A stretch of DNA of 64,000 nt from Mycolicibacter sp. MU0102. GTDB lineage: Bacteria > Actinomycetota > Actinomycetes > Mycobacteriales > Mycobacteriaceae. Both the position numbers and the translations under genes were made by a program. Below are positions 15,796 to 24,653 of the stretch, piece after piece (the first letter of the stretch is position 1; each line of letters opens with the position of its first letter). Where the stretch lies: assembly GCF_963378105.1 (NCBI RefSeq), contig NZ_OY726398.1, positions 744,001-808,000 of the forward strand, given 5' to 3'. The notes beneath the pieces were generated by a model, which searched no databases, was not told the DNA's origin, and saw only the letters and a program-made list of their open reading frames with translations.

Positions 15796-16157
15796 GCCGG
15801 TACGCGTTGGAGCCGGTTCGTCATCCCCAACTCGCGTCCGCGGTCGAACAGCAACGGGTCGCCGTTATGGAAGTACACGGTCGTGTCGTTGCCGTAGACG
15901 GTGACGTCGTTGACGATGGTGTCGGCGATCACGGTGTTCTGCGAGCCCTGCGTGGTCACCGCGTAGCAGGTGCCCATCGCGTGGATGGTGAGGTTGACGC
16001 CGTTGATGAACAGCGTCCCGCCGTTGCAGTCCAGGGTGTGGGTCTCGTGCACCCCGTAGATGTGGATGTCGCCCGGCACGGCGCCCGCCGTCGCGGCTGC
16101 CCCCAGTGAACCGGCGGCCAGACCCAGCAGCGCACTAGCCAGCGCGGTCCATTTCAT
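15792..16157 (-). CDS. DUF3060 exported protein (Rv0680c-like)
   Basis: This 121-residue protein starts with a clear Sec signal or membrane anchor (KWTALASALLGLAAG followed by AATAGAVPG). It continues with a shorter DUF3060 repeat region (THTLDCNGGTLFINGVN, NTVIADTIVNDVTVYGNDTT). Two cysteines in the mature part could form a disulphide. It is first in a two-gene unit with the DUF3060 lipoprotein. It is divergent from the TetR gene, with a palindromic operator in between. Confidence 0.8.
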   Translation of the reverse strand: MKWTALASALLGLAAGSLGAAATAGAVPGDIHIYGVHETHTLDCNGGTLFINGVNLTIHAMGTCYAVTTQGSQNTVIADTIVNDVTVYGNDTTVYFHNGDPLLFDRGRELGMTNRLQRVPA

Positions 16158-16233
16158 CTCCGAGCCCCTCTCGCCGGACGCAATCTCGGCAAAGCTTACG
16201 TCGCACCGGCTGGCGCGTACTCGGGTTCCCCTA

Positions 16234-16249
16234 CTAATCGGTCGATTAG
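16234..16249. promoter_or_regulatory. Palindromic TetR-type operator
   Basis: CTAATCG (16234-16240), GT, CGATTAG (16243-16249) is a perfect 7+2+7 palindrome between the divergent DUF3060 unit and the TetR gene. This is the usual place for an autoregulatory TetR operator that also controls the divergent genes. Confidence 0.6.
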
Positions 16250-16297
16250 AGTTCTGTGCTGTTCTCCTCCTGCCGCACCCTACGAAGGGCCTACGCC

Positions 16298-16927
16298 ATG
16301 TCAGCTCGACCAGACCCGCCCGCCGCGGGGGGTCGCTCGCGCGCCAACGGCAAAGCGGGGGCGCGCCCGGTCAAGCTGAGTCGCGAAGTCATCGTCAATG
16401 CGGCCCTGAACTTCCTGGACCGCGAGGGCTGGGACGCTTTGACCATCAACGCGTTGGCAACCCAGCTGGGCACCAAGGGCCCGTCGCTGTACAACCACGT
16501 GCACAGCCTGGGCGACCTGCGGCGCGCCATGCGGATGCGGGTGATCGACGACATTCTGGAGATGTTGACCCAGGTCGGGCAGGGCCGCGCCCGCGACGAT
16601 GCGGTGCTGGTGATGGCCGGCGCCTATCGCAGTTATGCCCATCACCACCCGGGCCGGTATTCGGCGTTCACCCGGATGCCGCTGGGCGGCGACGACCCGG
16701 AATACACCGCCGCGGCCACCCGGGCCGCCGCCCCGGTCATCGAGGTGTTGGCGTCCTACGGACTCGAAGGGGACCGGGCGTTTCACGCGGCCCTGGAGTT
16801 CTGGGCGGCCATGCACGGATTTGTCCTGTTGGAGATGACCGGCGTGATGGATGACGTGGACACCGACGCCGTCTTCTCCGACATGGTCCGCAGGCTGGCC
16901 TCGGCGATGGACAGCCGTACCCAGTAG
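16298..16927 (+). CDS. TetR-family regulator (Rv0681-like, WHG domain)
   Basis: This 209-residue regulator has an N-terminal helix-turn-helix at residues about 25-70 (SREVIVNAALNFLDREGW, TINALATQLGTKGPSLYNHV). Its ligand domain is of the WHG type (YRSYAHHHPGRYSAFTRMP, ALEFWAAMHGFVLLEM). ATG 16298 is preceded by GAAGGG; the frame is open back to 16256. The palindrome just upstream is a likely binding site. The ligand is unknown. Confidence 0.85.
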   Translation: MSARPDPPAAGGRSRANGKAGARPVKLSREVIVNAALNFLDREGWDALTINALATQLGTKGPSLYNHVHSLGDLRRAMRMRVIDDILEMLTQVGQGRARDDAVLVMAGAYRSYAHHHPGRYSAFTRMPLGGDDPEYTAAATRAAAPVIEVLASYGLEGDRAFHAALEFWAAMHGFVLLEMTGVMDDVDTDAVFSDMVRRLASAMDSRTQ

Positions 16928-16963
16928 TCGCGGAGCGGGCGGGAGGGGCTGCGTCGACGCGCT

Positions 16964-16993
16964 TTGACCTGCCGGAGTGCTGCCGGGTATTGT
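16964..16993 (+). promoter_or_regulatory. str operon promoter (rpsL-rpsG-fusA-tuf)
   Basis: TTGACC at 16964-16969, an 18-base spacer and TATTGT at 16988-16993 form a strong SigA-type promoter. The leader before rpsL is about 180 bases. No other gene is visible in 16928-17180. Confidence 0.7.
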
Positions 16994-17180
16994 GGTAGCT
17001 CGTGCCTGGCCACCGAGGCGCGTTTGGTGACATAACGCGCGCGCCTGGCCCAATTCGCATGTCCATTATGCAGCGGAGGAATCCGCAGCGGCCCATGCGA
17101 CACGCCCGACCGCGGGGTAGCGGTGGGGCACAGACCGCGGATTTACGACAGTTTTGAACAGCGATACAGGAAGCCGGTAG

Positions 17181-17555
17181 ATGCCAACCATTCAGCAGCT
17201 GGTCCGTAAGGGCCGCCGCGACAAGGTCGCCAAGGTGAAGACCGCGGCCCTCAAGGGCAGCCCGCAGCGACGGGGCGTGTGCACCCGCGTGTACACCACC
17301 ACCCCGAAGAAGCCGAACTCGGCGCTTCGCAAGGTGGCGCGCGTGAAGCTGACCAGCCAGGTGGAGGTGACTGCCTACATCCCGGGTGAGGGTCACAACC
17401 TGCAGGAGCACTCGATGGTGCTGGTGCGTGGTGGTCGTGTGAAGGACCTGCCGGGTGTGCGCTACAAGATCATCCGCGGCTCGCTGGACACCCAGGGAGT
17501 CAAGAACCGCAAGCAGGCCCGCAGCCGCTACGGCGCTAAGAAGGAGAAGAGCTAA
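17181..17555 (+). CDS. rpsL: 30S ribosomal protein S12
   Basis: This 124-residue S12 protein carries the universal motifs [16 protein letters not shown] and [10 protein letters not shown]. Lys43 and Lys88, the positions mutated in streptomycin-resistant mycobacteria, are both lysine, so the gene reads as wild type. It is the first gene of the str operon; its stop shares one base with the rpsG start. Confidence 0.98.
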
Positions 17556-18025
17556 TGCCGCGCAAGGGCCCCGCACCTAAGCGTCCGCTGGTCAACGACC
17601 CCGTCTACGGGTCGCAGCTGGTCACCCAGTTGGTCAACAAGGTGCTGCTGGACGGCAAGAAGTCGCTGGCCGAGCGCATCGTCTACGGCGCTCTCGAGCA
17701 GGCTCGGGACAAGACCGGTACTGACCCGGTCGTGACGCTCAAGCGTGCAATGGACAACGTCAAGCCGGCCCTCGAGGTTCGCAGCCGCCGCGTCGGTGGT
17801 GCCACCTACCAGGTTCCGGTCGAGGTGCGCGCCGAGCGCTCCACCACGCTGGCGCTGCGCTGGCTGGTGAGCTTCTCGCGGGCTCGCCGGGAGAAGACCA
17901 TGATCGAGCGCCTGGCCAACGAGATCCTGGACGCCAGCAATGGCCTGGGTGCCGCCGTCAAGCGGCGCGAAGACACCCACAAGATGGCCGAGGCCAACCG
18001 GGCGTTCGCGCACTACCGCTGGTGA
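17555..18025 (+). CDS. rpsG: 30S ribosomal protein S7
   Basis: This 156-residue S7 binds the 3' major domain of 16S rRNA and helps nucleate the 30S head. PRKGPAPKRPL opens the protein, the S7 core (AMDNVKPALEVRSRRVGGATYQ shortened here) is intact, and it ends with the usual HKMAEANRAFAHYRW. The start overlaps the rpsL stop (TAATG). Confidence 0.98.
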   Translation: MPRKGPAPKRPLVNDPVYGSQLVTQLVNKVLLDGKKSLAERIVYGALEQARDKTGTDPVVTLKRAMDNVKPALEVRSRRVGGATYQVPVEVRAERSTTLALRWLVSFSRARREKTMIERLANEILDASNGLGAAVKRREDTHKMAEANRAFAHYRW

Positions 18026-18097
18026 TCACCCCGGCGTAACTGCCGGACACTTGCGACAACAAGCAATTGAAGTAACCGAAAGAGTGGGAAGACTGCT

Positions 18098-20200
18098 GTG
18101 GCACAGGATGTGCTGACTGACCTGAACAAGGTCCGCAATATCGGCATCATGGCGCACATCGATGCGGGTAAGACGACGACGACCGAGCGGATCCTGTACT
18201 ACACCGGCGTCAACTACAAGATCGGTGAGACGCACGACGGTGCCTCCACGACCGACTGGATGGAGCAGGAGCAGGAGCGCGGCATCACCATCACCTCCGC
18301 CGCGGTGACCTGCTTCTGGAACAAGAACCAGATCAACATCATCGACACCCCGGGCCACGTCGACTTCACCGTCGAGGTGGAGCGCTCCCTGCGGGTCCTT
18401 GATGGCGCCGTTGCCGTGTTCGACGGCAAGGAGGGCGTGGAGCCGCAGTCCGAGCAGGTGTGGCGGCAGGCCGACAAGTACGACGTGCCCCGGATCTGCT
18501 TCGTCAACAAGATGGACAAGCTCGGTGCGGACTTCTACTTCACCGTGCGCACCATCGAAGAGCGCCTCGGTGCTCGCCCGCTGGTGATCCAGCTGCCGAT
18601 CGGCGCGGAGAACGACTTCGAGGGCATCGTCGACCTGGTCGAGATGAACGCCAAGGTGTGGCGCGGCGAGACCAAGCTCGGTGAGACCTACGAGACCATC
18701 GAGATCCCGGCCGACCTGACCGACAAGGCCGACGAGTACCGGACCGCTCTGCTGGAGGCAGTCGCCGAGACCGACGAGGCCCTGCTGGAGAAGTACCTCG
18801 GCGGCGAGGAGCTCTCGATTGAGGAGATCAAGGGCGGCATCCGCAAGCTGACGGTCTCCTCCGAGCTCTACCCGGTGCTGTGCGGCAGCGCGTTCAAGAA
18901 CAAGGGTGTCCAGCCGATGCTGGACGCGGTGATCGACTACCTGCCGTCGCCGCTGGACGTCGAGTCCGTGCAGGGCCACGTGCCCGGCAAGGAAGACGAG
19001 GTCATCAGCCGCAAGCCCAGCATCGACGAGCCTTTCTCGGCGCTGGCGTTCAAGATCGCGGTGCACCCGTTCTTCGGCAAGCTCACCTACGTTCGGGTGT
19101 ACTCGGGCAAGGTCGAGTCCGGCACGCAGGTGGTCAACTCGACCAAGGGCAAGAAGGAGCGGCTGGGCAAGCTGTTCCAGATGCACTCCAACAAGGAGAA
19201 CCCGGTCGACTCGGCGTTCGCCGGCCACATCTACGCGATGATCGGCCTGAAGGACACCACCACCGGCGACACCCTGTGCGACCCGAACAACCAGATCGTG
19301 CTCGAGTCGATGACGTTCCCGGCTCCGGTCATCGAGGTGGCCATCGAGCCCAAGACCAAGAGTGACCAGGAGAAGCTGAGCCTGGCCATCCAGAAGCTGG
19401 CCGAAGAGGACCCGACCTTCAAGGTCCACCTCGACCAGGAGACCGGTCAGACCGTGATCGGCGGCATGGGCGAGCTGCACCTGGACATCCTGGTGGACCG
19501 CATGCGCCGCGAGTTCAAGGTCGAGGCCAACGTCGGCAAGCCGCAGGTGGCCTACAAGGAGACCATCCGCCGCAAGGTGGAGAAGGTCGAATACACCCAC
19601 AAGAAGCAGACGGGTGGCTCGGGCCAGTTCGCGAAGGTCCTCATCGACATCGAACCGTTCACCGGCGAAGACGGTGCGACCTACGAGTTCGAGAACAAGG
19701 TCACCGGTGGCCGCGTGCCCCGCGAGTACATCCCCGCGGTGGACGCCGGAGCCCAGGACGCCATGCAGTACGGCGTGCTGGCCGGCTACCCGCTGGTCAA
19801 CATCAAGGTCACCCTGACCGACGGTCAGTACCACGACGTCGACTCCTCCGAGATGGCCTTCAAGGTGGCCGGCTCGCAGGCGCTGAAGAAGGCTGCCGCT
19901 GCCGCGCAGCCGGTGATCCTGGAACCGATCATGGCCGTTGAGGTCACCACGCCCGAGGACTACATGGGCGATGTGATCGGCGACCTGAACTCCCGCCGTG
20001 GCCAGATCCAGGCCATGGAGGAGCGCAGCGGTGCGCGCGTCGTCAAGGCGCAGGTGCCGCTGTCGGAGATGTTCGGCTATGTCGGAGACTTGCGGTCGAA
20101 GACCCAGGGCCGGGCGAACTACTCCATGGTGTTCGACTCCTACGCCGAAGTGCCGGCGCAGGTGGCGAAGGAGATTATCGCGAAGGCAACGGGCGAGTAA
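18098..20200 (+). CDS. fusA: Elongation factor G
   Basis: This 700-residue translocase GTPase shows the G motifs AHIDAGKTTTTER (P-loop), DTPGHVDF and NKMDKLGADF. Domain IV at about residues 480-600 contains GGSGQFAKV. It begins with GTG 72 bases after rpsG. Length and order match Mtb fusA1 (Rv0684). Confidence 0.98.
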   Translation: MAQDVLTDLNKVRNIGIMAHIDAGKTTTTERILYYTGVNYKIGETHDGASTTDWMEQEQERGITITSAAVTCFWNKNQINIIDTPGHVDFTVEVERSLRVLDGAVAVFDGKEGVEPQSEQVWRQADKYDVPRICFVNKMDKLGADFYFTVRTIEERLGARPLVIQLPIGAENDFEGIVDLVEMNAKVWRGETKLGETYETIEIPADLTDKADEYRTALLEAVAETDEALLEKYLGGEELSIEEIKGGIRKLTVSSELYPVLCGSAFKNKGVQPMLDAVIDYLPSPLDVESVQGHVPGKEDEVISRKPSIDEPFSALAFKIAVHPFFGKLTYVRVYSGKVESGTQVVNSTKGKKERLGKLFQMHSNKENPVDSAFAGHIYAMIGLKDTTTGDTLCDPNNQIVLESMTFPAPVIEVAIEPKTKSDQEKLSLAIQKLAEEDPTFKVHLDQETGQTVIGGMGELHLDILVDRMRREFKVEANVGKPQVAYKETIRRKVEKVEYTHKKQTGGSGQFAKVLIDIEPFTGEDGATYEFENKVTGGRVPREYIPAVDAGAQDAMQYGVLAGYPLVNIKVTLTDGQYHDVDSSEMAFKVAGSQALKKAAAAAQPVILEPIMAVEVTTPEDYMGDVIGDLNSRRGQIQAMEERSGARVVKAQVPLSEMFGYVGDLRSKTQGRANYSMVFDSYAEVPAQVAKEIIAKATGE

Positions 20201-20291
20201 CCAGCTTCCCGCCCGTGCCGCTACGGTGGCACAAACCCAAAAAGATCAAACCTGCTGTAACTCAGCACCAACAAGTCCAGGAGGACAAGAA

Positions 20292-21482
20292 GTGGCGAAG
20301 GCGAAGTTCGAGCGGACGAAGCCGCACGTCAACATCGGGACCATCGGTCACGTTGACCACGGCAAGACCACGCTGACCGCGGCTATCACCAAGGTTCTGC
20401 ACGACAAGTACCCGGCCCTCAACGAGTCGCGTGCGTTCGACCAGATCGACAACGCGCCCGAAGAGCGTCAGCGCGGTATCACGATCAACATCTCCCACGT
20501 GGAGTACCAGACCGAGAAGCGGCACTACGCCCACGTCGACGCGCCGGGCCACGCTGACTACATCAAGAACATGATCACCGGTGCCGCCCAGATGGACGGC
20601 GCGATCCTGGTGGTCGCGGCCACCGACGGCCCGATGCCGCAGACCCGCGAGCACGTGCTGCTGGCCCGTCAGGTCGGTGTGCCCTACATCCTGGTGGCGC
20701 TGAACAAGTCCGACATGGTCGACGACGAGGAACTCCTCGAGCTCGTCGAGATGGAGGTCCGCGAGCTGCTGGCTGCCCAGGAGTTCGACGAGGAGGCCCC
20801 GGTGGTCCGGGTGTCGGCTCTGAAGGCGCTCGAGGGCGACGAGAAGTGGGTCAAGTCCGTCGAGGACCTGATGGAGGCCGTCGACGAGTCCGTTCCGGAC
20901 CCGGTTCGCGAGACCGACAAGCCGTTCCTGATGCCGGTTGAGGACGTGTTCACGATCACCGGTCGTGGCACCGTGGTCACCGGTCGTGTCGAGCGTGGCG
21001 TGATCAACGTGAACGAGGAAGTCGAGATCGTCGGCATCCGTCCGGAGACCACCAAGACCACGGTCACCGGTGTGGAGATGTTCCGCAAGCTGCTCGACCA
21101 GGGTCAGGCCGGTGACAACGTCGGTCTGCTGATCCGTGGTATCAAGCGTGAGGACGTCGAGCGTGGCCAGGTTGTGGTCAAGCCCGGCACCACCACCCCG
21201 CACACCGAGTTCGAGGGTCAGGCCTACATCCTGTCCAAGGACGAGGGTGGCCGCCACACGCCGTTCTTCAACAACTACCGTCCGCAGTTCTACTTCCGGA
21301 CCACCGACGTGACCGGTGTGGTGACCCTGCCCGAGGGCACCGAGATGGTTATGCCCGGTGACAACACCGAGATGAGCGTCAAGCTGATCCAGCCTGTCGC
21401 CATGGACGAGGGTCTGCGGTTCGCCATCCGTGAGGGTGGTCGTACCGTCGGCGCCGGCCGGGTCGTCAAGATCATCAAGTAG
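20292..21482 (+). CDS. tuf: Elongation factor Tu
   Basis: This 396-residue EF-Tu (the Mtb length) delivers aminoacyl-tRNA to the ribosome. The motifs are GHVDHGKTT, DAPGHADYIKNM and NKSDMVDD. GTG 20292 follows an AGGAGG-type Shine-Dalgarno; the frame runs open further upstream over the fusA end but without homology. A UUCG-loop terminator follows. Confidence 0.98.
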   Translation: MAKAKFERTKPHVNIGTIGHVDHGKTTLTAAITKVLHDKYPALNESRAFDQIDNAPEERQRGITINISHVEYQTEKRHYAHVDAPGHADYIKNMITGAAQMDGAILVVAATDGPMPQTREHVLLARQVGVPYILVALNKSDMVDDEELLELVEMEVRELLAAQEFDEEAPVVRVSALKALEGDEKWVKSVEDLMEAVDESVPDPVRETDKPFLMPVEDVFTITGRGTVVTGRVERGVINVNEEVEIVGIRPETTKTTVTGVEMFRKLLDQGQAGDNVGLLIRGIKREDVERGQVVVKPGTTTPHTEFEGQAYILSKDEGGRHTPFFNNYRPQFYFRTTDVTGVVTLPEGTEMVMPGDNTEMSVKLIQPVAMDEGLRFAIREGGRTVGAGRVVKIIK

Positions 21483-21505
21483 TTCCTGCGCTAGCAGTCG
21501 TAAGG

Positions 21506-21537
21506 TCCCCCTTTTCCTTCGGGAAAAGGGGGATTTT
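21506..21537 (+). terminator. Rho-independent terminator of the str operon
   Basis: A perfect 12-base stem pairs TCCCCCTTTTCC (21506-21517) with GGAAAAGGGGGA (21522-21533). It closes on a TTCG tetraloop and is followed by TTTT. It lies 23 bases after the tuf stop. Confidence 0.93.
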
Positions 21538-21577
21538 GCGTTTGCGCGGCAACGCAGTGTTAGACGCTGGTCACGTG

Positions 21578-22387
21578 ATGTTGTGGCGATACGTCAAGGC
21601 CCAGTTGCTCGTCCTGCTGTGCGGGGGCTTGGTCGGGCCCATTTTCCTGATTGCCTACTACGCCATCGGCGAATACGAGATGACGCGGTGGATGTACTAC
21701 AGCGGTATCGCGATCACCGTGGTCGACGTGCTGGTGGCCCTGGCGCTCGCGTACTTCGGAGCGCGATCGGCCAGCGATGCCGCAATGCTGGAGCGCGACG
21801 GGGTGTTGGGGCTCGCGCAGATCAACGGCATCACCGAGACCGGCACGCGGATCAACGACCAGCCGCTGGTCAAACTGCAGTTGCACATCACCGGTCCGGG
21901 CTTGACGCCGATGGACACCGAGGAACGGGTCATCGCCAGTGTCAGCCGATTGGGCAACATCACCGCCCGCAAGCTGGTGGTCCAGGTAGACCCGGTCAGC
22001 GGCAAGCACCTGATCGACTGGGAACGCAGCGCGGTGGTCAACGGGCTGGTGCCTGCGCAGTTCAACGTTGCCGAAGACGGCCAGACCTACGATCTGAGCG
22101 GTCAATCCGGCCCGCTGATGGAGATCCTGCAGCTACTGAAGTCCCACGGCGTGGGTCTGAACCAGATGGTGGACGTGCGGTCGAATCCTGCACTGCGACA
22201 GCAGATCAGCGCGGTGGTGCGCCGAGCGGTCGACCAGCGGTCGGCGGCGGCCGAGCCGCCAGTCGCACCCGGTGAGCAGCCGTCCGTCGGTGAGCGGTTG
22301 CAGGAACTGACGGCACTGCACGCGGCGGGCACGGTGACCGACGAAGAGTACGCCCAAAAGCGGGCCCAGATCATCGCCGACCTCTGA
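21578..22387 (+). CDS. Membrane protein with C-terminal SHOCT domain (Rv0686-like)
   Basis: This protein of about 269 residues has two N-terminal transmembrane helices (AQLLVLLCGGLVGPIFLIAY and GIAITVVDVLVALALAYF). A soluble central domain of unknown function follows, containing several beta segments. It ends in a SHOCT motif (RLQELTALHAAGTVTDEEYA), a short module thought to mediate oligomerisation. ATG 21578 is chosen because the frame further upstream runs into the tuf terminator. Position and size fit Mtb Rv0686. No function is known. Confidence 0.75.
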   Translation: MLWRYVKAQLLVLLCGGLVGPIFLIAYYAIGEYEMTRWMYYSGIAITVVDVLVALALAYFGARSASDAAMLERDGVLGLAQINGITETGTRINDQPLVKLQLHITGPGLTPMDTEERVIASVSRLGNITARKLVVQVDPVSGKHLIDWERSAVVNGLVPAQFNVAEDGQTYDLSGQSGPLMEILQLLKSHGVGLNQMVDVRSNPALRQQISAVVRRAVDQRSAAAEPPVAPGEQPSVGERLQELTALHAAGTVTDEEYAQKRAQIIADL

Positions 22388-22398
22388 GGGTACGGAAT

Positions 22399-22412
22399 TA
22401 GAACACGTTCCA
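22399..22412 (+). promoter_or_regulatory. KstR-like palindrome upstream of the SDR gene
   Basis: TAGAACACGTTCCA fits the published KstR consensus TNNAACNNGTTNNA at every fixed position. It lies 23 bases before the start codon of the mycofactocin-type SDR. A single site of this length can occur by chance. Confidence 0.4.
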
Positions 22413-22435
22413 TATGTAGCTGCTAGCCTCGTCGA

Positions 22436-23266
22436 GTGAGCGAGAGCCAGAACCACAATCTGCAGGGCAAGGTGGCCTTTGTTACCGGTGCGGCGCGCGG
22501 CCAGGGCCGTTCGCATGCGATCCGGCTGGCGGCCGCCGGCGCCGACATCATCGCCGCCGACATCTGCGCCCCGGCGTCTGACTGCATCACCTATCCGGCG
22601 GCCACGCCCGAGGAATTCGCCGAGATGGTCGCCGGGGTCGAGGCCCACGGCCGCAAGGTGCTGGCCCGCGCGGTCGACGTTCGTGACGATGCCGGGCTGC
22701 GCAAGCTGGTCGACGACGGTGTCGAGCAGTTCGGACGCCTGGACGTGGTGGTGGCCAACGCCGGCGTGCTGAGCTGGGGCCGGCTGTGGGAGCTCACCGA
22801 CGAGCAGTGGAACACCGTCATCGACGTGAACCTGACCGGCACCTGGCGCACCATCCGGGCGGCGGTGCCGGCAATGATCGAGGCCGACAACGGCGGTTCG
22901 ATCGTGATCGTCAGCTCATCGGCCGGGCTGAAGGCCACACCGGGCAACGGACACTACGCGGCGAGCAAGCACGCCCTGGTGGGTCTGACTAACACGCTGG
23001 CTCTCGAGGTCGGAGCACACCGGATCCGGGTCAACTCGATTCACCCCTACTCGGTGGACACCCCGATGATCGAACCGCAGGTGATGGCCCAGATCTTCAC
23101 CGAGCGCCCCGACTACCTGCACGCCTTCCCCCCGATGCCGCTGCACCCGCAGTCCTTCATGACCCCTGACCAGGTCTCCGACGTGGTGGTTTGGTTGGCC
23201 GGCGATGGCTCTGGAATCCTGACGGGAGTCCAGATCCAGGTCGACAAGGGCGCGCTCAAGTACTGA
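22436..23266 (+). CDS. Mycofactocin-coupled SDR oxidoreductase (Rv0687-like)
   Basis: This 276-residue short-chain dehydrogenase has the Rossmann motif VTGAARGQGRSHA and the catalytic YAASK. It also has the long insertion after beta-2 (CAPASDCITYPAATPEEFAE) that marks SDRs which keep NAD tightly bound and pass electrons to mycofactocin. It is expected to oxidise an alcohol. In Mtb the equivalent gene (Rv0687) lies a few genes before the mycofactocin biosynthesis cluster; that cluster is not in this window. The GTG start at 22436 follows a KstR-like palindrome. Confidence 0.85.
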   Translation: MSESQNHNLQGKVAFVTGAARGQGRSHAIRLAAAGADIIAADICAPASDCITYPAATPEEFAEMVAGVEAHGRKVLARAVDVRDDAGLRKLVDDGVEQFGRLDVVVANAGVLSWGRLWELTDEQWNTVIDVNLTGTWRTIRAAVPAMIEADNGGSIVIVSSSAGLKATPGNGHYAASKHALVGLTNTLALEVGAHRIRVNSIHPYSVDTPMIEPQVMAQIFTERPDYLHAFPPMPLHPQSFMTPDQVSDVVVWLAGDGSGILTGVQIQVDKGALKY

Positions 23267-23296
23267 TCGCCCCTGGCCGGGAGAAACAGGGGGATC

Positions 23297-24475
23297 GTGG
23301 TGCCCGACAACGGGATCGTTATCGTCGGTGGCGGCCTGGCGGCTGTCCGCACGGCCGAGGAATTGCGGCGCGAAGAGTACGCGGGGCCGATCACGATCGT
23401 CTCCGACGAGACTCGCCCGCCCTATGACCGGCCGCCGCTGACCAAAGAGGTGCTGCGCGGCGAGCGCGACGACACCACGCTCGAGCCCCCGGAGTTCTAC
23501 GAATCCCACGACATCAGCCTGCGGCTGGGTTGCGGTGCTCGCAGTGTCGACACCGCGGCGCAATCGGTGACGCTGGCAGACGGCACCGTGCTGGGTTATG
23601 ACCACCTGGTGATCGCCACCGGTCTGGTGCCGCGGCGTATCCCGAGCTTCGGCGACCTGGACGGCATCCGGGTGGTCCGGTCCTTCGAGGACAGTCTGGC
23701 GCTGCGCGAGGACGCGGCCGGCGCCAGTCGCGCCGTGGTGATCGGCGCCGGATTCATCGGCTGTGAGGCGGCGGCCAGCCTGCGCAAGCTGGGCGTGGAC
23801 GTCGTGCTGGTCGAGCCGCAGCCCACCCCGCTGGCCGCCGTCCTCGGTGAGCAGATCGGCGAACTGGTGGCGCGGCTGCACCGGACCAACGGCGTCGATG
23901 TCCGCAGCGGTATCGGTGTCGCCGAGGTTCGCGGCACCGGCCGCGTCGAGACCGTGGTGCTCACCGACGGCACCGAGCTGGCCGCCGACGTCGTGGTGCT
24001 GGGCGTGGGTTCGCGGCCGGCGACCGAATGGCTGGACGGCAGCGGGATCGACATCGACAACGGAGTGCTGTGCGATGCGACCGGGCGCACCAGTGCGCCG
24101 AACGTCTGGGCCGTCGGCGACGTGGCGTTCTGGCGGGGCCGCGACGGGCACCAGGTGCGCGTCGAGCACTGGAGCAATGTCGTCACCCAGGTGCGAGTGA
24201 TGGTCCCGACCATGCTGGGTCGGGAATCACTGCATGACGTGGCGGTGCCGGCGTACTTCTGGAGCGACCAGTACGACGTGAAGATCCAGTGCCTCGGTGA
24301 GCCGGAAGCCACCGACACCGTGCACCTGGTCGAGGACGACGGTCACAAGTTCCTGGCCTACTACGAGCGCAACGGCGTGCTGGCCGGCGTGGTCGGTGCG
24401 GGCCGGCCCGGCAAGGTGATGGGTGCACGGGCCAAGATCATCGCCGGCGCGCCGATCTCCGAGGTGCTTACCTGA
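23297..24475 (+). CDS. FAD-dependent ferredoxin/rubredoxin reductase-like protein (Rv0688-like)
   Basis: This 392-residue two-dinucleotide-binding flavoprotein has an N-terminal FAD motif (IVIVGGGLAAVRTAEELR), a central NAD(P)H motif (VVIGAGFIGCEAAASLRKLG) and the C-terminal FAD motif VWAVGDVA. It would pass electrons from NAD(P)H to a small iron-sulphur protein, for example for a P450. GTG 23297 or 23300 can serve as start. It follows the SDR by 30 bases and is likely cotranscribed. The P450 at 42.8 kb is a possible client, but that is only an inference. Confidence 0.85.
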   Translation: MVPDNGIVIVGGGLAAVRTAEELRREEYAGPITIVSDETRPPYDRPPLTKEVLRGERDDTTLEPPEFYESHDISLRLGCGARSVDTAAQSVTLADGTVLGYDHLVIATGLVPRRIPSFGDLDGIRVVRSFEDSLALREDAAGASRAVVIGAGFIGCEAAASLRKLGVDVVLVEPQPTPLAAVLGEQIGELVARLHRTNGVDVRSGIGVAEVRGTGRVETVVLTDGTELAADVVVLGVGSRPATEWLDGSGIDIDNGVLCDATGRTSAPNVWAVGDVAFWRGRDGHQVRVEHWSNVVTQVRVMVPTMLGRESLHDVAVPAYFWSDQYDVKIQCLGEPEATDTVHLVEDDGHKFLAYYERNGVLAGVVGAGRPGKVMGARAKIIAGAPISEVLT

Positions 24476-24612
24476 CGCACGTCAGTGGGGATCGGATCGC
24501 CCCACAAACACCACCATTACCAATCAATCGTTGAGATTGCCTCCAGGGCTGTAGATTTCGTCGATCCACGACCCTGGGCGCAATTTCAAACGTGGTCTGG
24601 TGCTGTCGCTTG

Positions 24613-24627
24613 GAGAACGCTATTCTC
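24613..24627. promoter_or_regulatory. Operator GAGAA-CGCTA-TTCTC with embedded -10
   Basis: The perfect 5+5+5 palindrome overlaps TATTCT (24621-24626), a good mycobacterial -10, 27 bases before the kinase start. Two more sites with the same arms and spacing occur at 41825 and 58345. The rest of the 24476-24653 gap holds no gene. Confidence 0.6.
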
Positions 24628-24653
24628 TGCACAGAGATTGCGAGGTGCATGCG

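Noticed and set aside
22436..24475. Mycofactocin biosynthesis cluster
   Set aside because: The SDR is of the mycofactocin-coupled type, but no mftA-F gene is seen in the window.
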